Assembly (NCBI GenBank): GCA_949130485.1
Contig: OX422191.1
Location: 5,147,754 to 5,211,753 of the forward strand
Direction of reading: 5' to 3'
Source of the DNA: Agelas oroides
Lineage: Eukaryota; Porifera; Demospongiae; Agelasida; Agelasidae
Length of the DNA stretch: 64,000 nucleotides
Program-made: the position numbers and the translations under genes
Notes under the pieces: generated by a model
Database searches by the model: none
Told to the model about the DNA's origin: nothing
Seen by the model: the letters and a program-made list of their open reading frames with translations, nothing else
In this document: piece by piece, positions 23,101 through 64,000 of the stretch
Layout of the letters: each line of letters begins with the position of its first letter
Position numbering within the stretch: position 1 is the stretch's first letter

Positions 23101-26100
23101 TACCAACTGATCCACTCCAACCCATTGTAATGATTGGACCAGGAACGGGGGTTGCCCCCTTTATAGGATTCCTGCAACACCGAGAGAAACAACAAGAGAC
23201 CAGGGAGAATGGAAGCATTGGAAAGTCCTGGTTGTTCTTTGGATGTAGACATCCCGACAAGGACTACATATACAGGTTATAACTGTTTCATCTACAATTG
23301 TGTGAGTTCCCAGTGCTAAAAGTGTCAAAGAGTAAATGTTGTGTTACACACCAATAGGGAGGAACTTGAGAGATTTATCTCTACTGGGAATCTCACTCTC
23401 CTTCATGTCTCCTTTTCACGGCTGGATTCCAAACCTCCTCAAGGAGAGGGGAACCAGATCAAGTATGTGCAGGACAACATGAGGGCACACTGGAAGGAAC
23501 TCGCTAAATGGGTCATGGAGGATGAGGCTGTTGTGTATGTGTGTGGGTAAGAATGAGTACTGCTTAGATAGTACACAAGTCTTTGCTTTCACAGCTGAGT
23601 ATAGAGACTGATTGCATGGTTATGCACGAGTTGCCAAGGGTCTGTCTGCTCAGCATTGCCATTTTGAACTCTCTAATTGGTCTTTAATATTCAGATGTTT
23701 CAGTGAATTGTATTTTCTAGAGTTCTTGTTTAGACTAGTCACACCTTTTTTCAACTGTATTTCCGCTTCTGGTGTGAATTAGCCCTGGAAACTTGAGCCA
23801 CAGCTTCTTCCACATGTCCTTTACAAGTCATGACCTTGACCACACCCACTCATTAGCAAGCATTCAATAGTCAGGGCCCTCCGACCAGAGAACACTCCTC
23901 TGGACTAAAACCTGCCTAAAATGTCAGAAACGGAGCCCCTACAAGGCGAAAGGAGCGTTTTCCAGGCCCGTTTGTGCAAGAAAGCAGAACAATGGCCCAC
24001 TTGGCATTGACCAGGGCTTTTCTACAGCCAGGGTGACACCCACCCACCTCCCCTCGTCCCACCCTTTCTGCTAGCGCAGAGCCTATCTTCAAAATGGATT
24101 AGTAGTTAAAGGGTTAATTAAGCAACCTTCCCCACCCTAGAGTAGCATGTAATCTGTTTAGTATTTCCCTTTAGTGTTTCCTTTCCTACCAAGCAATTTT
24201 GTGTAAAACTCGGATGCTAATGCACTCCACTTACTAGCTAAGCCCTTGATATAGCTAAGCCCTCATTACACCTAAATGATTCAGAGTGCCTGATTTCTTC
24301 TACAGTGATGCACTGAATATGTCAAGAGATGTCCACCAAGCACTTACTGACGTTATTGCTCAATACCTCTCAGACACAGGACCAGGTTAGCTCAATAGCT
24401 AGAACTTAGCTCAGTATTAAGCTATGAGCATGCTGCAAACTGCTATTGGTGAAAAATCATCATTATTAACGGTATGATTTGTTGTCTTGTTGCTTAGTAA
24501 CCAAAACAAGAATAGCAAGTGTAAGAATCGGTGGAGGGAATAATAGAGGTATGCCAATGGATTGCTAGGCCAATTATTATTATTATTATGAGATACACGC
24601 CAATAATAGGTGCAGATACTACAGTAATAGTGTTATTAAGTCTCTTCAAAAACTCAGCAACAGTTTGTCCATTCTCAACCTGATATGGTCCTAGTTGGAT
24701 ATACTTCAGGATATGCTCCCATTTCATATCACATCCAACCCTGTCATCCTTTGTGCAAATCGGACAAATCCATTCAAGGCGTTCATCCCAAGAATAGGCA
24801 TATGTGCACCTTGTACCACGTCTATTGAAGATGATAGCAACACTGATCACATTTGTGCACACTACACACAATAGCACCACGGTGCAAGACTGGGATTAGC
24901 ACATTGGTGTATTCGGGCATAAAAGAAGGTGGTTGCCTAGTCTGGCCTTCTCTTCCCTCATAGCGCACAAAGTGATGAGTGTCTATAACTCTCTTGATCA
25001 ATCCTAAGTGCAGATGATAGCCTGAACGATCTATGTCGAGTGAGACCACATTATCTTCTTGCCATGCAGTAGCAGAGTTGTCCTTGGGAGAAATAGATAG
25101 TCTAATAGATGAGTCTATCCTGAATAGTAGAAACATTGTCCTGAATAGCCTGGTCGGGAGATTCCTCAGGATTTGGCTGAGGACAGTTTTTGGAACTGGT
25201 TTCTCCAGTGCCAATATTGGTGTTAAGATTTCCCATGGGAGAACTAGCTAGTTTATCCTCAACAGCCTGACAAGACTCAACAGGGTCTGGTTGAGGGCTG
25301 TCTCTGCGTCTGGTTTCCCCAGTATCCACAGCTGGTGACTGGTCTACTTCAGTAACAACCTGGGGCTCCATGGACTTACTATGCTTCGAAAATGAATTTC
25401 TTTAGGCGAATGGCATCTCTGTTTCCTAGAAGGGTTCTTTCTCTGCTTCTGGCCAGAGGTATCCGAATTAGAGAGCACCTTCGAGTTCAAGGAGCCTCCA
25501 ATGGTCACTGATGTGACAGGCTTCCATCTCAGTTACACGAGCAGTGTCTTTTCACCTTCCTGTACTTTCCAGGATAGTGTTTTGGTACTAGCTAAACAGC
25601 TGCTGCAACCAAGTCAGGAAGCTGACCCATACACTAGGTTCAAGGGTCAATTATATAACGATAGACAACAACTGAGTTACATTCCTCGGACATTAACTTG
25701 AATGTGATTGTGCAAACCATCAATGTACGTATTAGACAACACTGTGCTCAATGTACTCACTTTTGTTGTTTGTACCAAGGCTCTAGTTCTGTGTCTACCA
25801 CCTACCAAAGTATTTCTATGGGCCAAGCATAGTAGGTACACATAGTCACCTTCCTACTAGGCTACATCTCTTATAGTAATCCTTGACCTATTTTTGCTAC
25901 CTCCACTTCAAAGGCACACCCATCTCAACTTACGGACTCAATCAGCAATAAACAATAACCTTCCTACAAAGACTACAACCACCTCCCTTCCCAATGAATG
26001 AAAACAAGGATCGTGTAATGTTGCCCTGAACAACATCTGGTACTATATAATGTACTGGTAATGTAGTCACAGTAGCAACTGCTTGGCCAAAAGTGTCCAT

Positions 26101-27051
26101 TCACATTAATTTTGTTTGTGATTGGGACAATGTCCCTTAGGCTTGGATGGTTGTAGATTATGTGCTGATTTAGTATGACTGTATGAATATAGTGACCTCT
26201 ATTATTGTTACTACATATTTACACCAGGAAATGTCATGTAGGCCAGACTCAGTCCCAAGTGTACTTCTTTCAGAGAAACCTGCTACCTTGACCTTTACTA
26301 TACATCTGACTGTAAACGAATCCCTATGGTATGGAACTGCTCAACAATTGGGACATAGGCATGTGTCTCATTTGACAAGGTTCAGAAATATGGGCACCAT
26401 AAGGTATTATTAATTTGGGGGTGTGCTGGAGGGATTCCACTGTGTAAAATTAGAACACTATTCTGTTGCATATTCTGACCATTTTACGGTGTTCAAAGCC
26501 ATTGTAAGGCAAAACTTTCACTAAAGGAGGGTTCATATGTGCTATGTATAATATGTAAATATTTGACATATCCATACAGTGTATATAATTCCCACCCTTT
26601 TAATGGAAGATTGGTATTATAGTACTTCAAATGCAGTAATGTGATTGAAATATGCGACAGAATAATGTTTGTTTATACCACATATGCTATGATGATAATC
26701 ACGATGCTGAGTATGTAACCGATCACCATAATAAAATGAACCATTATGCAGAGTAGTGTGCAGAGTCTAGTGCTCTGCACATAATGAATTTGTATTCACA
26801 CATAGATGCCCTAGCTAGTAGGTAGCCTCATCCCCAGCCTGGGGACGAGGCTAAGCTAGTAGGTGCCCCAGTTTGATTATCCTTGCACCAAACCAGGTAG
26901 CAGTTCGTAAGCTCCTGACCACACTCATATGCTGTGGTAGTAACAGCACGTGTATTCTATTTCTATGATTATAGGTATTTATTCTGATGCTGAACAAGCT
27001 ATGAATGAACTCAAGGAGAATGGAAGATATTTTGTTGATGTGTGGAGTTAA
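17121..27051 (+). CDS. MTRR: Methionine synthase reductase
   Basis: A diflavin reductase passing electrons from NADPH via FAD and FMN to reactivate cobalamin-dependent methionine synthase in the cytosol. Sixteen exons: 17121-17267, 17548-17698, 17813-17930, 18521-19259, 19341-19490, 19839-19927, 20750-20817, 20883-20968, 21211-21289, 21537-21638, 21757-21799, 22500-22644, 23064-23275, 23358-23546, 24306-24385, 26975-27051. All phases join, giving 824 aa (human about 700). FMN domain: [42 protein letters not shown] domain: [34 protein letters not shown] domain: [30 protein letters not shown]. It ends FVDVWS, with the aromatic residue typical of the family. The extra length is in exon 4, the FMN-FAD linker, which contains a tandem duplication. 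The exon 4 donor could also be 19275, and exon 5 uses a weak acceptor (catcattag). Confidence 0.96.
18645..19007 (+). repeat. Tandem duplication (180/183 bp) in MTRR exon 4
   Basis: Two adjacent copies, 18645-18824 and 18825-19007, start gatagctctgttgtcatgaa and encode [18 protein letters not shown] and onward. They differ by a 3-bp insertion (one Leu) and a few substitutions. The frame is kept, adding about 60 residues to the linker between the FMN and FAD domains. Confidence 0.95.
24494..25371 (-). pseudogene. Unidentified coding-like stretch nested in MTRR intron 15
   Basis: Three overlapping minus-strand open frames. The first (25371-25102) starts [16 protein letters not shown] and holds two copies of a 28-residue unit beginning TGET ([34 protein letters not shown]). 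The second (to 24822) has [17 protein letters not shown]. The third (24880-24494) has a CPIC/C pattern ([16 protein letters not shown]) that could bind zinc. The three look like parts of one protein separated by frameshifts or tiny introns. I do not recognise the family. It could be a decayed nested gene or transposon cargo. Confidence 0.3.
26823..26853. repeat. Minimal TAGCCTCG hairpin (MTRR intron 15)
   Basis: 31 bp: tagcctcatccccag followed by its near complement, ctggggacgaggcta. The smallest member of the family in the window. Confidence 0.75.
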
Positions 27052-27693
27052 AGTTTTTTTTTTACTGTTTCTACAAATTATATTTGCTTACTGTTATATT
27101 TCAGTTACCGTTATATTGCTCAGAAGTACAATACACATTGTGAATCCTGTGCAGCTGGTAGACACTAGTGATGAGTTAAGTGGTATGGGAATCGATCTGT
27201 GATTTAAGTACATCAATCCAGGGATCAAGTCAGCTTGGGTGTTGTCGACCACAAGAATTTGACACCCAGCATGAGTAAATATAATAAACCTTGCTTGAAA
27301 TACAAGCAAACTTGCACTATCACTGTTGAATTAACCATGCAGGCTTGATCATTCAATGCTAGTGCTGCCATCACAATTAGCTACAATTCATGACATTAAC
27401 AATTTAGTGAGGGGATCACGCTACACCACTGGAACAATAGTAGCATCAATTGGGACCACAGCAATTAATTACACAAGTTTTGTCTTGGACATCAGCCTAT
27501 TGTTAGCATGTGTAGGACCTCAAACCAAATACATGTACAGTAACTGTTACTTTAATTTGCAATAGTTGATAAAACGAACAATGTACATTCAAATTTGAGA
27601 ATTGAAAAACTTGTACTACAGCATCTACAGAGATCAGAAATATATCCTGCAAGAACTAAAGCATGTATGTACAATATTTTGCATAATGAACAG
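27052..27693. other. Convergent spacer between MTRR and the PH-domain gene
   Basis: 642 bp between convergent stop codons, AT-rich, no gene seen. 3' UTRs and polyadenylation signals of both genes are expected here. Confidence 0.5.
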
Positions 27694-30600
27694 CTACTCA
27701 TTCTGCTCCTCTTCCTCACCATTCCCATCCATCATCCTCTCTTGTACAGTATTGACTATCTTTCCAGTTGTATGGCATACTGCAGCAGCGCTTGCATTAT
27801 ATTTCACAGAATCCAGCTCTGATACTCCATTGACTGTACTGCCTAAATATTTGTCAAAACATGAAAGCAATTAGTCACAATTCTGTACAATGAGCCACAC
27901 ATTCTTACCAGCAGCCATTCCAACTCTTTCCTTCAGTGAAGTGCCCTCATCAGCTTCTGCCTGATCCTTGACCACCCCTCCTGTGTGTGCACAAGGTACA
28001 CATGAATTCTGACAAGAAGACTAAGAACACAAGCAGTGGTACGCAACACTGCATGCACTAACCTCCTACTTGCAGTGGTGAGCAACACTGCATGCACTAA
28101 CCTCCTACTTGCAGTGGTGCGCAACACTGCATGCACTAACCTCCTACTTGCAGTGGTGCGCAACACTGCATGCACTAACCTCCTACTTGCAGTGGTGAGC
28201 AACACTGCATGCACTAACCTCCTACTTGCAGTGGTGAGCAACACTGCATGCACTAACCTCCTACTGCAGTGGTGAGCAACACTGCATGCACTAACCTCCT
28301 ACTTGCATTGCTCCAGAGATGACATCATTATCAACCATTTCTGAAGTGCCTTCCAATGCACTACCTCCTGCGAGTATCAATCTTTGCTGCAGACTCATAT
28401 TTTCATCTGCTTCAGCTTGGTCATGGAGTACTCCTGCTGCTGTACTTAGCACCCCTGCATGCACAATGACAAAGCACACAGAACAGCAAGTATAAACAAC
28501 TACAATTGAAAGCTAAAGTATACTTACTCAGGCACATTAAGGACTAAGTCCAGCTGTCTGGGGTGGGCATTATCATACCATAAACAGGAAGCTGGTTGTA
28601 TCTATGTAAACAATGCAGGACCTTGAAATGCAATTATCGAGAGACAATTTTAGGCTTGTAGTGCAAACCCTCAGTCTAGTCCTTACCTTGTTCAACCAAG
28701 CGTGATGTGATATGCATGTCTGCAACACTAAAAGTCATTCTGCTAAGCACTTCTAGCAATTTTCGAAGTGCACATAAGTAGAGTCACATGCACAATGTAG
28801 GTAGCACAGGCCAACTACCTTCAAATAAGTTGCATAATGGCCATGCACTTTAGCAGCCCTTTTCCCAAAAGTAACCCATGTGGAATTCGCAGAAGAGAAC
28901 TGTAGTGTATTATTTGATCGATCGAGAAGCAGTCATTGATTTCACCAAGGGAAAAGTTATGTCCGGTGGGTGTGGCATATTTGCCAGTTTCAGCACTTTG
29001 GAAAAGAGATATTGACTATTCCCATGGATAAAAAGTTGGGCCAGTTGAAATGGAGTGTAATGGTGCAGAAACAATTTTGTTCACACAAATTCCACATATC
29101 ACATTTATTGCACAGATATATCCCAGGAGAGGGTCTTGGCTAAACTGTTTGGGCGTCGCCAGAAATGACATCACAGTAAACATTAAGGGTGGAGCTACAT
29201 GTAACAACAGTAAACAATTACTTCAAGCTTCTTCACTTGTCGTAAAATTGATTCAAATTTTGCCATAATATAGCCTCAAAACCCATGGACCCAGTTTTTA
29301 ATGCCCCTGAGTATCCGTTTTTTAGCATTTGTCACTTGCATATTAGTCTCATTCCCTGCAGACTCGCTGAAAAATAGGGTCTGAACACTTTCACTAGGAA
29401 ACGGGGGATATACAGCAGTCAGTAATTCTAGGTGTTAATAGTTACTAGTAGCAAAAGCTTTGGCGCCAAAAAATCTGCAAGTTGGCTATCTATGACATAT
29501 TAAACGTAATTTACTTACCTGAGCAATCTGATTGGTGTGACAACATGCCGATACACTTTATAATCTGGGCCCAGTTTTCCCAGTGAACATGTCTAGTCCC
29601 TATTTTCAACGAGGCCGCAGAGCGCGTGCCAAAAAATTGGTCTGGGAATGAGACTATTTGCATATAGCCACCTAGCACCAATATACATTATTCTTTCTGG
29701 GACACTGTTAGTTATCGTGCAAACCATCATCAGGTGTTGAGACATATATAGACAATGTATGTTCTCTACACACCTGCAGCAATTTCATCCTCTACTAACT
29801 CAGATGAACCCTCCAGTGCAGTACCAGCACCCATAAGCACCCTCTGCTGGAGACTCATATCCCCCTCTGCCTCACACTGCTCCTGGACTACAGAAGCACC
29901 CACCTGAATATCAGGATGTGAAAGTGAATGGTGGCAAATGTAACAAACAAAACCTTCCCCAAAATTAGGCTTAGTTGCAAAACCATAATAATCCCTGGCC
30001 ACAAGTATTTTCATGAGCATTTTATAACACTAATTTACCCAACTGAAAAATGACGTGAGTATGAGCAAGAGGTTCTTGGATTGGATATAGTATCTAATTA
30101 GTCCTCTCACTCCTAGTCAAGTGGAGTGTCTTTAAACTCACACAAACTGTCATTACTGCATACCTGAACTATTTCATTGTCCACATTGTCAGCCACCATT
30201 CCAGAAGCATCACCACCTGAATGAGTCAAGGATACCAGTTTCACAACCAATACAAGAAATATTCACTAACTATTTTATTTATCATACGTCTAATTCATGT
30301 GAATGGAGTCAATGGGAAAGTCTTGCAGCTGCATGCAGTTTATAAAAAGCCATATTTTTGTATTACAAGTCACACAAGAATCCATATCAGGTACTACAAG
30401 TCACTTGCAGTGCATCTGAACGTGGAATAAAATGGAAGGTTTGTATTATAAAATCATTATCACCATAGTACGAAGCTACACCAGAAATATATCCCTCGTC
30501 GTTGCCATTGGCATATACTTCAAAGCAATACCAAAAATACCACTGAGTTTGTTGCTGATAGGAGTGCACAGCACTGGTAACAATGGTGATAACTATAATC

Positions 30601-32806
30601 AAAATGCTCATAAATCCAACCACACATTGAGTCATAAAATTAACAAGCAATTTGTGACATTCCCATGTACCAACCTGCCATTTTCAGTCTGTCTGCAATG
30701 CTGGCATCCCTGCCAGCCTCAGCCTGATTCTGCACTGCATCTGCAACCCCACCCACAATCTCTGCAGTCTCCTCATCCACCAGTCCAGACTGTTTCACCA
30801 CAAGCTTGGTCACCTGTGAGGCCAGCTTGGCAGTCTGCCGAACAGCCTTGGAGACAGTACTCTCGGGCTTGCCTTCTGGGTCTTCTCTCCACTGTTCACT
30901 TGGCTTTCCCACCTGTGACAGATATATGCATGTAAGGGCACTGGTAACTAGTAATTGAATTATAAGGCCATAAGGCCAGATCTTTGGTTAAGACTCAGTT
31001 AGGTACTCCACCAGTAATTGATACCTTTTCAATTATCTGTTGTATGGTTGTCATCCAATCCCTACAAGGGAAGAAAGCATGCAGACAGAATCTTATTACA
31101 ATGAGGACAACCACAGCAGAAACCCCTTTTGCATGTTATAAAGTAATAGTAACAACCAGCAATTGCATAATTTTCATACAGGCAATCTTGTTACTGTGTC
31201 AAAGAGCAATAACAGAAGCCAAGGTATTGTTGGAAGAATATTTATAGGTGGTCCAGACAACAAGATTAGGTGGGTATTTTACAAATAGTGGTAAGTCACA
31301 CCATTGCAGAGTTAAGTCATAATCACATTTACACCCCCAATGCAACCAAAGATTCCCTTTTAACAAGTTTAAAAGTTAATAATTTGCACTTACACTAAAT
31401 GCCACCAACACAAAAAGGTGTTCTGTCACCATTCTAGGTAATCTGAGTACCATCAGAGCCCATACAACTGTTGGACCCAACTTCTTTTCATGCTGAAGTA
31501 TATGCAGGGCAAGGGCCAAAGCCAGACCTACTTACTGTTTTGTTCCTCAAGCAGTGGCGTAGCTACACCCAAGCATACCCGGTCCTGTGCCCATGTAAAA
31601 TTCGCTGATGCCGGGGTAAAAACAATGCATGTGCAATCGCAAATTTCATGCAGACATGAAGCGAGCATACAGGTAAGACTGAAAGAACTGTATCTGTGAC
31701 CGAAAACGGCCCAGAAGCGATCTCAGAGTGTAAAATTTTTCATGGCAAGTGCATGCCCCAGGTCCCCTAGCAGATGCGTGGTGCACACGCACTGAGTGTG
31801 CCCATGCTATGCCCATGTAACTTGCTCATCCTGGCTACACCACTGTGCTCGAGCCTGGTGGGTCAAAATGTTTCCATTTTCTAAAAAAAATAACGTTATT
31901 GAATTAATGCACATGCACATATGTCTTCGTCACAGATAGCTCGTTTGTGGCTCAGCGTGAAAGTCGTTTCGGGCTGCAATGTGCTATTCGGGTCCAGAAT
32001 CATTAAGTGTTCCCAGGAGGAAACTTTTGGCAATTTATTGTCAAGGTTAGAGAAGGACAAGTTCAGAGAGTGACTTTATTTCTTTTTTACCGGCCACCCG
32101 GGTCTACTTTGTGATTAAGCTAGCTCGAGCAACAAAACATTAAGCAGGTCTGGCCTTAGCAAAGACCACAATAATCAAAGAAAGTTTTAATTCATGATGT
32201 GCATGATGGCAGATGCATGATGGCAGATGCATAAACACCTTGACAGTGCACACTGAGTGATAAGTTCATTGACTATCTCCATGCTACATGGGGCTTGGTA
32301 ATAGGCAATGTGAAAATGAACTGCTCAAACATTCAGAATTTCAGTAATTCATGCTAAAAGACTGCAAAAAGGATGAAAAAAGACTTCCAAATTGCTGCTA
32401 ACAATTAACATATCCCACCTGACAGCAGCTTTGTCGTTTCCATAAATGTAGTATGTTCTAGTTTCAGTAGCCACTCCAAACGAAAACCCAGGCTTTGCTT
32501 CATTTGGCCAACGTTCAAGTTGACAGTGAATCTTTTCCCGAACACCACGTCCCCCAGTTAAATCAATGCTGCCCTTGGGGGATGCATCTGCTTCATTCCG
32601 ATAGTATTGCAGTGAGGAGTCCTTCAACACAAAGTATCTCTTTTTCCAACTTCTGTAGGAACCGCCTGAGTAAAAAAAATATTTTAGCAAAGAAAGTTGA
32701 TACTGAACAGTCGAACTACAATGGATACTACATGTATACTGGAATTACCTTGTTTGTGGAGGTAACCTGTTTTCAGTATAACTCCATTACCCTCGAACGC
32801 AGCCAT
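27694..32806 (-). CDS. PH-domain protein with exon-encoded C-terminal repeats
   Basis: Ten exons on the minus strand: 32806-32749, 32665-32419, 31061-31025, 30912-30675, 30216-30164, 29903-29774, 28719-28687, 28454-28296, 27980-27909, 27842-27694. All phases join and give 391 aa with ATG and TAG. Residues of about 12-112 are a pleckstrin-homology domain (ILKTGYLHKQ, RSWKKRYFVLKDSSLQYYR, ending ...AVRDWMTTIQQIIEK with the conserved Trp of the last helix). The rest is four copies of a roughly 40-residue acidic helical unit, e.g. DQAEADENMSLQQRLILAGG, EQCEAEGDMSLQQRVLMGAG, NQAEAGRDASIADRLKMAGG and DQAEADEGTSLKERVGMAAG. Units are separated by phase-1 introns falling at the AG/G glycine. PH domains bind phosphoinositides or proteins at membranes; the repeat is not one I recognise and the function is unknown. 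The start lies 183 bp downstream of the AGPS stop, on the same strand. Confidence 0.9.
28033..28305. repeat. 39-bp minisatellite, 7 units, overlapping the exon 8 splice donor of the PH gene
   Basis: Seven units of gcagtggtgagcaacactgc plus atgcactaacctcctactt, with single-base variation (ggtac/ggtga/ggtgc) and a 2-bp deletion in one unit. The last unit runs into exon 8 of the PH-domain gene, so its donor (GGAG/GTTAGTG on the minus strand) is part of the unit and is repeated in each copy. 39 is a multiple of three, so the array is open in several frames. Confidence 0.95.
31552..31845. mobile_element. Short TIR element (CAGTGGCGTAGC ends) in PH-gene intron 2
   Basis: Left end cagtggcgtagctacacc, right end ggctacaccactg; the last 14 bases are inverted repeats with two mismatches. 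294 bp with no ORF; a non-autonomous DNA element. CAGTGGCG-type termini are widespread in animal DNA transposons. Confidence 0.6.
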
Positions 32807-32989
32807 CGCCGGGAAAAAAATGCACTACGCTTGCTACGAATATCCGCTAGCGCAAAAGCGGTACATGTACGCTCTTTATATAACTTGTAGGGCGGAGTCA
32901 CCCCACCCAACGACAAAGTAATCAACTCAGAAATTCCAGTTAACGTACAAAATCACACCAAATCACTCAATCCAGTTCAATTCACAAAA
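32807..32989 (-). promoter_or_regulatory. 183-bp spacer: AGPS 3' end and PH-gene promoter
   Basis: Both genes run on the minus strand; the AGPS stop codon ends at 32990 and the PH-gene ATG begins at 32806. The AGPS 3' UTR and the PH-gene promoter must share or overlap this interval, unless the two are co-transcribed. Confidence 0.5.
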
Positions 32990-60113
<27,124 letters not shown>

Positions 60114-60251
60114 GATCTGATGATCTGACCTCTCAAATCGGTTGTGCAGAATGGAACGGAATAAGGTGGACCGGAATGTGTCCCTAAATATACTTGATCG
60201 TGGTAGCACGTGTGGTTGTTTGCGAAGAAGAAGGAACTGGAAGAATCCACC
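60114..60251. promoter_or_regulatory. Probable bidirectional promoter AGPS / NACA with NACA 5' UTR
   Basis: 138 bp lie between the AGPS ATG (60113, minus) and the AT of the split NACA start codon (60252). The NACA 5' UTR ends gaagaagaaggaactggaag and aatccacc, a good translation-start context. No TATA box was seen. Confidence 0.6.

Positions 60252-64000
<3,749 letters not shown>

Noticed and set aside
22910..23110. Plus-strand [21 protein letters not shown] as an MTRR exon start
   Set aside because: It reads across the intron into exon 13; the acceptor at 23062-23063 and homology define the exon.
28033..28305. Regular repeats resembling a CRISPR array
   Set aside because: Units are contiguous 39-mers without unique spacers, in an animal intron; this is a minisatellite.

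Overview
The window is nuclear DNA of an animal. It holds intron-rich genes with canonical GT-AG introns, and the proteins are typical metazoan housekeeping proteins: methionine synthase reductase, alkylglycerone-phosphate synthase, the U7 snRNP protein LSm10 and NAC-alpha. It also holds a long ankyrin-repeat/Death-domain protein and many short palindromic and TIR repeats. This mix, with short compact genes beside repeat-packed introns, is most like a demosponge such as Amphimedon. That placement is inference; no species-diagnostic marker was seen.

Layout. 1-2.1 kb: debris of a gag-like gene. 2.1-7.65 kb: a complete but inactivated Ty3/gypsy-type LTR retroelement on the minus strand, with short LTRs and a 5-bp target duplication; a roughly 1.2-kb repeat is inserted in its gag/pol zinc-knuckle region. 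9.0-13.9 kb (+): a large protein with two Death-like domains and about 24 ankyrin repeats, broken by two single-base frameshifts. 14.2-17.0 kb (-): LSM10. It is head-to-head with MTRR (17.1-27.05 kb, +, 16 exons modelled end to end), with 154 bp between the start codons. 27.7-32.8 kb (-): a ten-exon PH-domain protein with an exon-encoded C-terminal repeat. 33.0-60.1 kb (-): AGPS, 20 exons, start to stop, with an N-terminal PTS2 signal; its introns hold most of the mobile elements. 60.25 kb to the window end (+): NACA, head-to-head with AGPS, with its start codon split by the first intron; the 3' part lies outside the window.

Mobile and repeat content: two gypsy-type elements, the second with an internal inversion that carries most of its 5' LTR; a TIR element with a decayed HIRAN-like domain; two TTAA-flanked TIR elements; a hAT/ZNF862-like transposase fragment; an ORF resembling a PD-(D/E)XK nuclease inside the second gypsy element; a family of perfect hairpins ending in TAGCCTCG; and minisatellites lying on splice donors.

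The host genes do not form one pathway. MTRR reactivates methionine synthase, AGPS makes the ether-lipid bond in peroxisomes, LSM10 serves histone pre-mRNA processing, NACA binds nascent chains, and the Ank-Death protein resembles innate-immune or apoptosis adaptors. Exon boundaries were derived by hand from reading frame, splice consensus and family similarity. No database search was run.
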